Of a DNA stretch of 64,000 nt, positions 1 to 10,900 are shown one piece after another. The notes below the pieces were generated by a model. It made no database searches and was not told where the DNA came from. It saw only the letters and a program-made list of their open reading frames with translations. The stretch is from positions 682,001 through 746,000 of the forward strand of contig JAWZSP010000003.1 in assembly GCA_034401135.1 (NCBI GenBank). The letters are read 5' to 3'. Each line of letters opens with the position of its first letter. Position 1 is the first letter of the stretch. A program made the position numbers and the translations under genes. This DNA comes from Volutella citrinella (taxonomy: Eukaryota > Ascomycota > Sordariomycetes > Hypocreales > Nectriaceae).

Positions 1-125
1 CAACCCTCATCCCATATCGACACCACAGCTTTCACGATTGCTGCGCGAACGACTCCTGCGCAGGCAAGCGATACACTAGACATCTTAACCGAATACCCCG
101 AGCGAGCGAACAGCAGTCAATCAAG

Positions 126-1109
126 ATGTCTTGGGCGGGTAGGTGCTTCATCACCCCGCATTTACGAGGGGGCCTAACATGGAAACAGGGTTTAAGAAGA
201 ATGTGAACCGCGCGACGACGACGGTGATGATGAAGACGGGTATGCAGAATCTCGTGCCTTGCTGTCAGTTCAACGCCTTAACACAACACAGGGCACGTCG
301 AGAAGACAAATGATCGTGACTACGAGGTCGAGGAGAGGTTAGCAGCTTCGCTACCGAATAAGGCACGAACTAACACTCCACAGACGATTCAAGACAATGG
401 AAGCCGCGGCGCTTCGATTGCAAAAGGAGTCAAAGGGATACCTTGACTCGCTAAGAGGTTGGTTTCAGGCGACCCATCACTTGGGTGGAGACACTGACGT
501 TGCCCAGCCATGACGGCATCGCAAATGCGAATCGCGGAAACCATCGACGCGTTCTACGGTGACGCAGGCGCAACCGACGGCGTGAGTCGGAGCTACAAGC
601 AAGCGGTCGAGGACCTCGATGCCGAGACGATCAAAGCCCTCGACGGCCCCTACCGAACAACGGTGCTGGACCCCATCTCCCGATTCTGCGCCTACTTCCC
701 CGACGTCAACGAGGCCATCAAGAAGCGCTCCCACAAGCTCCTGGACTACGACGCCCTCCGAGCCAAGGTCAAGCGGCTCGTGGAGAAGCCCGACAAGGAC
801 GCCACAAAGCTTCCCCGGACCGAGAAGGAGATGGACATGGCCCGGGTCGCGTACGAGCAGTTGAACGAGCAGCTCAGCTCCGAGCTCCCACAGCTCATCG
901 ACCTCAGGGTCCCCTACTTGGACCCCAGCTTCGAGGCGCTGGTCAAGATCCAGCTGCGGTTCTGCGCTGAGGCGTACTCGCGTATGGCGCAGGTGCAGCA
1001 GTATCTGGACGCGGACACCAGAGACCAGTATGCCGAGGGACACCTGGACCAGCGCGTGGAACAGGCCTTGCAGGAAATTCGCGAACTCAGCATCAGCGGC
1101 ACGGTATAG
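126..1109 (+). CDS. hob3: BAR-domain protein, Rvs161/Hob3 (amphiphysin-like)
   Basis: Five exons fit: 126-138, 189-239, 292-337, 384-457 and 508-1109, giving 261 residues, close to the usual length of fungal Rvs161/Hob3. The protein begins MSWAGFKKNVNR and continues through VMMKTGHVEKTNDRDYEVEE and GYLDSLRAMTASQMRIAETI, the conserved N-BAR sequence of this family. The whole protein is one BAR domain without an SH3 domain, which separates it from Rvs167/Hob1. Family knowledge: it forms a banana-shaped dimer with Rvs167, binds curved membrane at endocytic sites and helps actin patches and vesicle scission. All introns have GT...AG ends and the first coding exon is only 13 nt. An ATG at 510 would give a 199-residue truncated product and is not the true start. 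The gene converges on dcp1. Confidence 0.93.
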
Positions 1110-1523
1110 GGTTTCTGCTACTTGGCTTTTGGGTCTTTGGCCCTCTTTTTATTTTTTTGTGAATACTTGGGTTGGCGTATGGACAGGGCGCCAGTCAGGA
1201 GCTGGCATGTGTTTGTGTTTGTAGACGTGCGATGCTCAATGAATGACTCCGCGATTAGATCACAATGCTACAAAATACTCTTAGTATTTTGCACTTCTTT
1301 AAAATTGTCACAGTGTCCTTTCGACTTTTATTTTGCACCAACGCCTTGGTATCGTAGTGTCAGTTCGTTTGCATCATCAAGGGAGGTCTCCAGCCACTCT
1401 CATGCCCCATGTGGCATCCTCCTCGTCCAATCTTTAACCACAGTGTCATTGAACAGGGAAAATACGCATCTGCCCCTGAGTTTGCCCGTCGCAGAGCACC
1501 ATGGCCTCGTTGGAATGATTTTC
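1110..1523. other. Convergent 3' intergenic region
   Basis: This stretch lies between the stop codons of the BAR gene and dcp1, so it should hold the 3' UTRs of both. It is T-rich just after the BAR stop. The open frames here have no protein-like composition. Confidence 0.6.
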
Positions 1524-2195
1524 CTAGTGCCCGGTGGGCAACCCGTTCGGGTTCTTGAATAGGTCGCTGAGACTCAGCCGCCGTCCCATTGCCTGCATAG
1601 CCGGCCCGACTTCTGGCCCTTGTGCCTCCACCGGACCCGCCGACCTTGCAATCTTCCAGCTCTCTTGAATCATGGCGGCGTTGACTTCCCGAGTCTCGTC
1701 CTTGTCGTTGTGAATCCACACGCCCAAAACCTTCTCCGACTCGTTCCAGGCGCCCTCAACCTTCAGAATGACCAGCTCTCCCGATATCTCCACGTGGCTC
1801 ACCCTGGAGAGATCGACAATTACATTATCCAGGCCCCTACGGTTGAGCACGAAGACGCAGGCCCGGGGCCGGTGGCTGGGGTCCTCTGGCAGCGGCGACT
1901 GCGCGCAAACGAACATGGTGCCCTCCACGCCCGACTTTTCCCAGCTGCCCGACTCGCTGCCGAATGTGTATATGACCGCATTTGCGGCTATGCTGAGGAT
2001 TGTGTGGATCGACGGTAAGTAGCGCTGGAGGACGGAGATGTTTAGGTCTGTGTTGGTGCGGTTTGGAGGGGGAGGGGCGTATGAGATTGGCGCGCCAGAC
2101 TGCACGGCGACATCAGATTCGTAGTCGGAGACCGCGGGGATCTTGTTGGATGGCTGGCGACTATGCCGCGCCTTACGCGGTGTCTGCTTGCTCAT
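1524..2195 (-). CDS. dcp1: mRNA-decapping enzyme subunit 1 (Dcp1)
   Basis: A single exon encodes 223 residues. After a disordered basic N-terminus (MSKQTPRKARHSR) comes an EVH1-like Dcp1 domain from about residue 50 to 190. It starts NISVLQRYLPSIHTILSIA and continues with AVIYTF, a Trp-containing VEGTMFVC strand, RACVFVLNRRGLDN and GVWIHNDKDETRE. That order is the Dcp1 fold. Family knowledge: Dcp1 is the non-catalytic activator of the Nudix decapping enzyme Dcp2 in cytoplasmic mRNA decay and P-bodies. The short C-terminus ends with a LSLSDLF helix-like motif that may bind decapping partners (inference). The gene is divergent from the 5-phosphatase gene, 647 bp between starts. The ATG is the first in the frame and the product needs no intron. 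Confidence 0.88.
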   Translation of the reverse strand: MSKQTPRKARHSRQPSNKIPAVSDYESDVAVQSGAPISYAPPPPNRTNTDLNISVLQRYLPSIHTILSIAANAVIYTFGSESGSWEKSGVEGTMFVCAQSPLPEDPSHRPRACVFVLNRRGLDNVIVDLSRVSHVEISGELVILKVEGAWNESEKVLGVWIHNDKDETREVNAAMIQESWKIARSAGPVEAQGPEVGPAMQAMGRRLSLSDLFKNPNGLPTGH

Positions 2196-2842
2196 GGTGA
2201 CGGAGCGTGTTGTTTGGTGTTGGGCTCGTTGACGAAGGGGAGAGTCGGACTTGGCGTGGGCTGGTGATGGCGCAAGGCGGTTGTTGCTGATGCTGCGCGC
2301 CCAACGAGTGAGCTGTAGAAGGACAGAAATGCTTCGAAATCAAAGCGAAGAACACGCGCATGTAAAGTCGGTCAAGAGGCTGCGCTGCCGCTGCAAAAAA
2401 AGCTCGGGATTCGTGATGGAGTGAGAAGGTTGGGTCGCAGGGGCGACGCTGGGCTACGAGCTAAGCAGGTGCTTATCGATAACGGCGCATGACGCCGTCT
2501 CGTGGGCCGTGGCCCTGTCGCGGGGCTCCTCTTTCATCACCACTTACTACCAAGCTAAGGTACCCGAACCCCGAGGTCGTCAGATTCTCGACCGAATTGC
2601 GCCCAGCACTGCCGCCTGTTGCGTCTTTGCGCTGTCACCATCTATTGAACTTGTCTGACACCATCCGTTCGCTCTCTCTCGTACCAACCAGGTGACGAAC
2701 ACGAAGCTACTGCGCCGACAGCGGAAGCGAACCACCAGCGGTCTACGTCCGCAATGTGGTAGCAGACCGGCAGCGAACCCTACCCGATATCGCGAATTAG
2801 ACGGCGGCGCACCAGTCGCTCTTATTCTTGACACCCGCTACC
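2196..2842. promoter_or_regulatory. Shared upstream region of dcp1 and the 5-phosphatase gene
   Basis: The two flanking genes start outward from this 647-bp stretch, so it must contain both promoters and 5' UTRs. I see no strong TATA box, and no open frame here looks like protein. Confidence 0.5.
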
Positions 2843-5782
2843 ATGGCCAGCCAAGCGGACGGGTCCGTTGACCCGTCCATCGCCGCTGAGACGGTTGATC
2901 AGCCCGAAACGACCCCACATTCGTTGGCCAGAGCTGTTCATGCTAGACGATCTGAATACGTGCGATCTCGCCAGATCAAGGTCAAGATCGGAACCTGGAA
3001 TGTGGCAGCGTGTCCAGGAACGGATAAAGATCTTGCGACGTGGTTCACGGGCGGCCAGGGCCTCGAGCGAGGACTCTCGAACCTGGACCTGTCTGAGCAC
3101 AGCGACAGCAAGGATGAGGGCAGCCCGAAGATAAAGGAAATCGAGTCTCCCAAACTCCCAGCAGGACGGGAAATTGATCTATATGTGCTGGGCCTACAAG
3201 AGGTCGTGGACCTTGGTGCGACAAAGGAGTACGTGGGCCGCGCCATGTACACAGATACCACCGTCCTCCAGAGGTGGGAGACAGCCCTGGAAGCCGCGCT
3301 GCCCTCGGGATACCAGCAGATTGTGGTCGAACAGATGACCGGCCTGCTTCTGCTGGTCTACGCCTCTCCAGAAATAGCGCCCACCATCGACAACGTGAGC
3401 ACAGTCCAGGTTGGCACCGGGCTCTTTGGCTATCTGGGTAACAAGGGCGCCATCACGACCCGTCTGGTTCTCGGCGAAACCACGCGCATGGTTTTCGTAA
3501 ACAGCCATCTCGCTAGCGGCGCTGGCTCGCAGAACCTGGACAGGCGTCACTGGGATGCTGGCCAGATCCTCTCCAAGACCCAGTTCGCCCCCATCGTCCA
3601 TGCAGGAGTGGAGGAAGACGAGGCCGAGAAGATCGGCGATGAAGACCTCGCCTTCTGGTTTGGTGACCTGAATTTCAGGCTCGATGGCCTTCCCGGCGAG
3701 GATATTCGGCGGCTATTGACGCTACACGCGAGAGGGGAGTATGGCTCGGACGAGCCGTCACAGAAGGGTCTCGGCGAGCAAGGAGTCATCCTAATGAAGA
3801 CCGGAGACAGTGATGACGATGACGATGACGAAACCACGAAAAAGTCGTCAATTCATTCACGAGAAGAAAGCTTCGACTCGGCGAGCTCCCTTCCCGACCC
3901 CGACGACTTCCCGGATGATCCAAGTCAAGATCCCACATCCCTTCAGGCTACCATCGACTCTCTTCTCCCTCATGACCAGCTACGGCAGACCATCAAGCAG
4001 CGCAAAGCGTTCCATGATGGCTGGCGAGAGGGCGCCATCTCCTTCCTGCCAACGTATAAATACGATGTCGGCACAGTCGGGCTGTTTGACACTAGTGAGA
4101 AACAACGAGCTCCGAGCTGGTGCGATCGAATCCTCTTCCGCACTAGGAAGGACAAGCAAGAGTTTGAGGACAAGCTGATAGAAGAAGAGGAAGCGAAGAA
4201 GAAGGACGAGGAGATGAGGTCTCGAGGGCTTGAGGAAGATGATGATGTTCTTTTCAGTTACGATCCCGACATCGATGGAGATGAGCAGCCCAGGACAGAC
4301 GACTTTGCCTACGACGAGTACGACGAAAACGAAGACCCAGAGCCTGAAGACGTCATCACCAAGGATGGCTACCACGACCGCATCCAGCTGGAAACATACA
4401 TCTCACATCAGCGCATCACTTCGTCAGACCACAAGCCCATCACTACTATTTTCGCCCTGGATTATGACGCTGTTGTCCCGGAGCTCAAAGCCCAAGTTCA
4501 TGCAGAGGTCGCACGTGAACTGGACCGAGCAGAGAACGAAGGCCGTCCTGGCATCACCATCGTCACAGAGAGCGGCTCAAGCGACAGCAGCAATGCAGTG
4601 GACTTTGGCGAGCTGGGGCCACTGGAACAAAAGACTTCTACTGTCACACTCGCCAATACAAGCGGCGTCGCAGCGACCGTCTCATTCGTAGAGAAGCCTA
4701 CGACAGAGGAGCATGAGGGCTTGGGTTCCGAGTGGCTGACAACGGCATTTGTGAGGACTGACGAGGCATCGCCAGAGCCGCTTGGCACAGCTGTGACGCT
4801 GGATCCTGGCGAGACAGTCTCAGTCATCCTGAATGCATTGGTTTCCGACATCTCTCGCATTCGCGCTCTCAACGAGGGCCGCGCCGCAATCGAGGAGGTT
4901 CTCGTTCTTCGGGTAGAGGACGGTCGAGATCATTTTGTGTCGGTTCGTGGGACATGGAAGTCGACCTGCCTGGGACGGTCAATCCCCGAGCTGATTCGCG
5001 TCACTGACGGCGGAATTCGCAAATTCGTACACGACAAGTCCATCAAGAGCGCGATTCCGTATGACTTGGATGTCCAATGCTCAGCACCCAAGGAGCTCTT
5101 CAAGCTCACTGAGGCCATCCAGGCCCTGGTTGAGCGCAGCATCGCGGATGCTTCGATGCTTGAGGACGCCGGGTTGCCTCGTGACGCTGGCTGGCCGATA
5201 GATGCTGCGACGTGGGCTTTGAGCCGCTCCGATCAGCAACTTCACCAGGCAGCAGTCATCGCAGCGCTCGATACCGACTTGCCGCTCATAGAATCATTAC
5301 CGATCGAACTTGCCGCATTCTACAAGCTCGAGGTGATGGTCTCCGTGCTCCTTCTCTTCCTCCAGTCGCTCACGGATGGACTGATACCTGTGCACATCTG
5401 GGCCAAGCTCTCCGCCGCGTTGCCGAAGCTCTCCTCCCTACCCGCCACAGCCTGGCCAGACACCAAGACGCAGATCCTCGACATTTTGTCATCGGCGCCG
5501 AACCACAACATTGCATTTGTCTTCCTGACGGCGACGCTTTGCCGGGTGGCAGGCGACATGGCACCCGTATCGGGCGAATCGCCGAAGGGCCAGGGGCTGA
5601 GCCGCCGTCTAAGCCTCCGACTCAGCGGATCGGCAAGCGAGGACCTCAAGAGGCGCAGAGTGAGGGAGCGTCGGTATGCTGAAGTGGTCGGGCCGGTGGC
5701 TTGCCGGGTGACTGAGGGCGAGAAGGGGGCTAATGACAAGGCAAGGACGGTTGTGGAGATGTTTCTGAGACGAGATGAATAG
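2843..5782 (+). CDS. Inositol polyphosphate 5-phosphatase, OCRL/INPP5B-like, with RhoGAP-like C-terminus
   Basis: One intronless reading frame gives 979 residues. The ATG at 2843 sits in ACCATGG and is the first ATG in the frame. The phosphatase domain shows GTWNVAACPG (about 50), GLQEVVDLG, GNKGAITTRL (about 198) with FVNSHLASG, WFGDLNFRL (about 271), PSWCDRILFRTR (about 424) and SSDHKPI (about 527), so all catalytic and Mg-binding motifs are present. An immunoglobulin-like ASH region and a RhoGAP-like helical domain (about 715-900, SIPELI...IPYDLDVQC) follow, as in OCRL. Family knowledge: it removes the 5-phosphate of PI(4,5)P2 or related lipids on endosomal/Golgi membranes. Odd points are two acidic low-complexity inserts inside the catalytic domain. 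I did not assess the RhoGAP arginine finger. Confidence 0.9.
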   Translation: MASQADGSVDPSIAAETVDQPETTPHSLARAVHARRSEYVRSRQIKVKIGTWNVAACPGTDKDLATWFTGGQGLERGLSNLDLSEHSDSKDEGSPKIKEIESPKLPAGREIDLYVLGLQEVVDLGATKEYVGRAMYTDTTVLQRWETALEAALPSGYQQIVVEQMTGLLLLVYASPEIAPTIDNVSTVQVGTGLFGYLGNKGAITTRLVLGETTRMVFVNSHLASGAGSQNLDRRHWDAGQILSKTQFAPIVHAGVEEDEAEKIGDEDLAFWFGDLNFRLDGLPGEDIRRLLTLHARGEYGSDEPSQKGLGEQGVILMKTGDSDDDDDDETTKKSSIHSREESFDSASSLPDPDDFPDDPSQDPTSLQATIDSLLPHDQLRQTIKQRKAFHDGWREGAISFLPTYKYDVGTVGLFDTSEKQRAPSWCDRILFRTRKDKQEFEDKLIEEEEAKKKDEEMRSRGLEEDDDVLFSYDPDIDGDEQPRTDDFAYDEYDENEDPEPEDVITKDGYHDRIQLETYISHQRITSSDHKPITTIFALDYDAVVPELKAQVHAEVARELDRAENEGRPGITIVTESGSSDSSNAVDFGELGPLEQKTSTVTLANTSGVAATVSFVEKPTTEEHEGLGSEWLTTAFVRTDEASPEPLGTAVTLDPGETVSVILNALVSDISRIRALNEGRAAIEEVLVLRVEDGRDHFVSVRGTWKSTCLGRSIPELIRVTDGGIRKFVHDKSIKSAIPYDLDVQCSAPKELFKLTEAIQALVERSIADASMLEDAGLPRDAGWPIDAATWALSRSDQQLHQAAVIAALDTDLPLIESLPIELAAFYKLEVMVSVLLLFLQSLTDGLIPVHIWAKLSAALPKLSSLPATAWPDTKTQILDILSSAPNHNIAFVFLTATLCRVAGDMAPVSGESPKGQGLSRRLSLRLSGSASEDLKRRRVRERRYAEVVGPVACRVTEGEKGANDKARTVVEMFLRRDE

Positions 5783-6743
5783 ACTCGCAGCGTTTGGCGT
5801 TGGCAGAAGAATGGTTGGTTCAGGCGGATGTTGAATTGTTGTCGATAAAAGGGATATTAGTCTTGGTCGGCATCGTATCATATGGATGTTCCCTTGAATC
5901 ACTGCCCGCTTGTGGCAGCAATCTAAGCGCAAGCTGTCAGTGAATCATCTCGCGCAATCGGTTGTCCCTGCGGCACTTGGTGCTCATCTGATGCTGCCCA
6001 TGCGTACATGGCACGCCGGAATCCCATTCACCGTCACCTGTCCATCGAATGATCCAAGGAAGGCGCCTTGCGGTCTGACTCAGGCAAGCCAAGGAAGGCA
6101 GCAATGGCGAACAAACACCAACGCCCAACCGACAATACAAACCAGAGACGCCCCGTGACCATATTAACGACCATCACAGTCATACACGCCTTATTGCACA
6201 TACGCCCTGCTGCACGCTGCGCTAGCCGTTCCTCAAACCGACCAACACGACGACTACCGTCTCAGGCCCGTCGGAATCTAGGGATCCTCACATCACCAAC
6301 AACCATAGCGACCACAGTCTTGTCCACGATTGACTCTCATTGTGCTCTCGGTCGGCGGCCTGAACAACGAGCTGAGCCCACGCTCACCCTCAGATGATCA
6401 ACGAGCTGGCCCAACACCCGGCACCTTTCCTTCCCACCGCTGGCCTGGCACATTCCGTCGCACCAACAACAGCCATTTACATGCAGGCGTTGTCTCCTCG
6501 CCCACATCGAAGCTGCTAGTGTCTGTGCTCGCATCTGCCGTCGTCCCTGGCTGCATCTTGCTCGACGCCACATCCGAAACCACAAGGAACTAAATCTGCA
6601 CTTGCTTTTGTCGGGCTTTCACACCTGGCGCACCATCCAGGCATCCACGACTACGCAGTGCTGTTCGGCTGCCACTCCGAATGGGCGAATTGCCCTCGTG
6701 CAGAACCCAAGGCGAGAGCTGAATCTGATTGCCGAACAGCTAG
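5783..6743. other. Intergenic, no supported gene
   Basis: Several short open frames occur, none with recognisable domains. The frame at 6330-6593, beginning with a non-ATG codon, could hold an upstream exon of the following hypothetical gene, but no splice pair convinced me. Confidence 0.4.
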
Positions 6744-7640
6744 GGAGTCTTCCTATCCGACTACGAGAGCACCACGCAGTCGCACGCCATGGTTTGGGGG
6801 CTCCGAATTACAAGCACCTCAAAGCAGTCCCCAGAGCTGCGATACATCCTTCTTGACAGGGCGACAGCGCGGCTGGCCGATCTCAAGAGGCTCCGGGCGC
6901 GTGCGGCCCGGCACGTTCCCCTCTCGTCACTCACCTGTCTCGCGGCAGCGATCCCGCTTCCAGCGCCACAGGGAGATGAGACATCTGCGCTAAATGATTC
7001 TCACTCGGTGTGCGACTTTTTTTGGCTTCTAGAGGACAGTGCTCGAGCCTAGGAGGCTAACGATGCAAGTCCATCCGGCCTGGACGTCTACCCACTGTGT
7101 GATACCTGGTTCTCGCGCATTCAGCCTGATGCCCCAGATATCTTCCCGGATGAGGACGGAGGTGCCCATATGCAAGGCTGGCTTGGCAAAGAGGCAGCCC
7201 TTTTGTCCATTCCTCATCAGGCACCACGCTGCGCTGGTGGCGTCGGGGTCATGCACGTTCCGGCGCAACTAGCTGCACGTCTCGATCAGAACCCCGACGA
7301 TATATCGGTCGAGGACATCTGTGCGCTGCAGGAGTGCATCGACGAATTGGAGAGTTTCTTGGAGCACATGAGCAAGAGTCTGGCTGAGGTTCGGTCTTTG
7401 CTCAAGCGGCAAAAGGCACGCTATCTCCCGAGACAGCCACGAGGGGACGTCACGCGACTGATGAAAAGCAGCGGTCTTGGAAGCCCGCTGGTGGAGGAAG
7501 TCAAGGTTGATGAATTGCAGCTGGAAGAAACGGGTTGGGGCACGATTTCGAGTAGCCCGCCGCGACGCACGCTCGTTGTCGGCCCGGGGAATAGCTCCAT
7601 TCTGCCCCAAGGACCCAGCCCGAGCGAAGTACGATGGTAG
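6744..7640 (+). CDS. Hypothetical protein, coiled-coil near C-terminus (model uncertain)
   Basis: I do not recognise this gene. One frame is open from a possible acceptor (AGCTAG, near 6743) through ATG 6789 to the stop at 7640, interrupted only by a TAG at 7050-7052. Removing a 45-nt GT...AG segment at 7008-7052 deletes that stop in frame. The joined product contains PELRYILLDRATARLADLKR and, later, SVEDICALQECIDELESFLE, a Leu/Glu-rich likely helix or coiled coil, and ends with a Pro/Ser-rich tail. There is no signal peptide or membrane segment. The true 5' end may lie further left. It could also be a pseudogene with a premature stop. It converges on the unrecognised minus-strand gene. Confidence 0.35.
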
Positions 7641-7962
7641 CAGGACTGATTCTGGACACCGGTTGAACTGGGATGAGGCGGCTTGGAATAACTCTGCATG
7701 TGGATAGTGGCGTCCTGGGCGGCGCATCTGACAGGGCTTGTTGGCGCTGGACAGAGAACGATATGCTGCACATTGTTGGAATACGTGGACCAGTGTGGAC
7801 ATTTTTCCGCATAAAAGACCTATCAGAATCCATGCGTTGCGTACTGTGCACACTCTGCCGCTCGGTCCCTCATTGTGCGTGTTGTCCCCCATCATCCCTT
7901 GCGTTGGCTTGCATCGGCTGGTCTGGCAACTGCCTTCGATTTCCACCATGTCCTGTAGCCCA

Positions 7963-10900
7963 TTATGTCTGTTCATCGATTATCATAGCATCTTCCGTCG
8001 GTTCATCATGCTGTTCATGATTGTTTACATGCGATTCAAATGCGTCCTGTGGCCCCGTCGGGATGGGCTCACGCTGGTACGTGGGATGTGGCACCCAGTT
8101 TGGTTCAAAGAGCTGCGATACCCAATAGTATGAATCGTCCCATTGGAACCGTGACTGAGGCCCCGTGTACTCCCCTGCTCGACGCTTGCCTTGCTGGCCA
8201 GGCTTAGGTTCCGGAACTAGCAAGAAAATGTTTGTCAGACGTCCAGCAGTCCGCCGACCACAAAGGGGGGCTTACCGCATCCGTTGTTCGCCTTGTAGTA
8301 TGCCCAGAAGTCGAGGTGCTTCTGGACTCTGGGGTGCGTCATAGCTTCGATGAAGAGGTCGTACTGCGCCTCCGTAAGGCATTGGAGGTATTTCGGTTGA
8401 TCGGCCTGTGGCCTGTCCGCCTTGGGAGGAGGCTCTTTCCGGTTGTTATAGTGCCAGACGGCGAGGAGACTATTGCAGCCCACCTGAAGCTCTTCCACGA
8501 AATCAGGTATCGAGTACCTGATCTGCAACTACAAGTTCGTTTCCTAATCTGGCACGAGCGTTGGTCTTGGGAGTCTCACCTTGCCACCGTAGTTCTCCCT
8601 GGCGTGTCGGGATCGATCCTGCGTCATACCGCTCGCCTCTCGTAGAAGGATAAATACTACCTTGAAAGCTAAGAACCACCACGCGGGGTCGGAATTTCCG
8701 AGGAAGAAGTCCAAGTCATGAAGCACAATCCTCTTGTGCTTGCCTAGTACGAGGAGGCAGTTCATGCTGTCGAACTGGGCCACAATCATGCGAGGAGTGG
8801 ATATCTTGCCAAACAGAGGGTACGAACGGTCCTCTTCTTCTGGCGTCATCCCCAACGTTTCCTCGCCAGTGATGTAGGAGGACCCCGTTGTATGTTCTGT
8901 CCAACTCAGCTTCACATCTCCATGACATGGGGGCTGCAATTTGGAGCCCATAATCCAATCTAGGTGAAAACTTACGAATGGCAAACCATAGGACGAACAG
9001 TTTCCCCAGAAGCCTCTCCCCGCGAAGGCTTGCGTGACCCCTCTCTTCACCAGAGTGGGACAGTTGCTATCAGGAGATCATCAGCGGCGAGGCCACCATC
9101 GACAAGCCCAATCTGCCTCCTACCTTAAAGCCAAGGTATTCTTCAATGGCCGATCGATAGAGCCTCTGCGTTGGGCTGCAGGAGCCTAGCCCCTCCATAG
9201 AGGCAGTGCGTTTAATATGGTCGTTGAAGGCCGGCAGAGCACGCTCAATCGTGTATTGCTCTAACCATCGCGCTGCCTCAAAGATGTTGTTCAAGCAATA
9301 GCAAGCCAGCTCTTTCTTTTTCCGAACCTCATTGCCACCTTGGTAGTCGGTCCAGTACCTGGCGGTCACGTCGCCCGGTTGAGGTCGAAACTTCATTACT
9401 TCGAGCTTGATAGGGCCAACACCAAGTCCCTGCTCAACCTCGATGGTGCAGGTGCCGTCAGCAATGATGCGGTGTTCGACATTGACATTCTTGGCGGTAA
9501 TGCCCTCCCATTGGCTGGTTAGCTGCAACCCGCCCTGGCGGTACAAGACGATCTCAGAAATTGCTCGGCCGACGTAAGGGCCGACGCAAGGGCCACGGTC
9601 TACATCGCGCCGCGAGTCGATCCCGAATCTGCAATTGAGGCACTCGGCCCATCTGTTTTGTGTGTCCCATTCGCACTATCTACTATCAGCAGTCGGTATC
9701 ATAGTTGAAAAGGCTGTAGAAAGCCTACCTGGAGCTTCTGAATCTGGCAACAGACGCATATCACTTTCATTACTTTATTCGTCAGAGACTGTTCCTTGCG
9801 GCCGTTCACCAGCGGACGTTTTTACCTTCAGCATCAACTGGCGCTGCTGCGGCCAGTCCGTCGCCCGAGTTGTCCGCATTGGTGTCGGGCATGATGTCGA
9901 CATCCAGGGCAGAGTTCGGGAGAATTAAGGAATCAGGACTATTAATATCATCCTCGTCAGAATCGTCCGAGTCGTCGCTACTAACCGAGGGTTCATCATC
10001 ATCCGTCTCAATAATAGAACCATCAGAAATGCAAACATCGGGATGAGAGACGCAGCGGGAGGTTCTCTCTACGTCTGGAATGCTGCCCTCCGTATCCTCG
10101 TCATCCGAGCAGAGGTCGTATGCCCCTTGAAATAGTTCAGTTGTGGCATGGTGGTTCGTGAAGCCCTCCGTCAGTGGACAAGGGCTGAGAGTTGGAGACT
10201 CTTCAAACGCTGGCTGAGGTAGAGGTTGAGCTGGGTTGGCTTGAGGCGTAAGAAGTTGGCGCACAGGCTCAACGAATTGCGCATTATTACTTGTCTTGGC
10301 TTCCTCCCCTGCCTCTACCTCTTCCATTCCTGGCGAAGCTGATGTCGACCTAGTTCCTGTGCCCAAGGATTCGCTGCTGGAACTACTGAAACCACTGGCG
10401 CTCTGAGCGCCGAGACTTGCAAGGCTGAGAAGCCCGTGCGACCCTAGCTGGGACGGAACCATTGGCTGGGATGGGCTATTGCCTTGGTGGTGGCCAGAGC
10501 CCCCGTGGCCAGTGGGCAACGCATCACCCACCCCGTTCGGACGAATCCCCGCGCCATTCTGGCATATGGAATGTCCACTCAGGGACGGAGAAGCTGCGAA
10601 GGCTTGCGGCTGTGCCTCGTGACGTGGGGGCCATGCAGCATCAGGGACAAGTTGTCCTTCAGGAACACTGAGCGGCTTAGCAAGAGAGACTGGGCTGACG
10701 AGACTGCTTTGGCTATCTGAAGAGGACGTGCCTCCGGGAGAAGAGTCGATCTGGTGGATGAGACTTGCATCAGAGAACAAGGTACTGTAGCATTCGTCAT
10801 TGGGTCGCGGGAAGGGACGAGCCGGAAAGATGTTGGCTCGCTCGAGTGTCGTAGATCCAGGGCGGGGACCCTTGAGCAACGTGTTGGTCTTGTCAGGCAA

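Noticed and set aside
2828..2842. Upstream start of the 5-phosphatase at 2828
   Set aside because: The codon there is TTG. The first ATG of the frame is at 2843 in a good start context.
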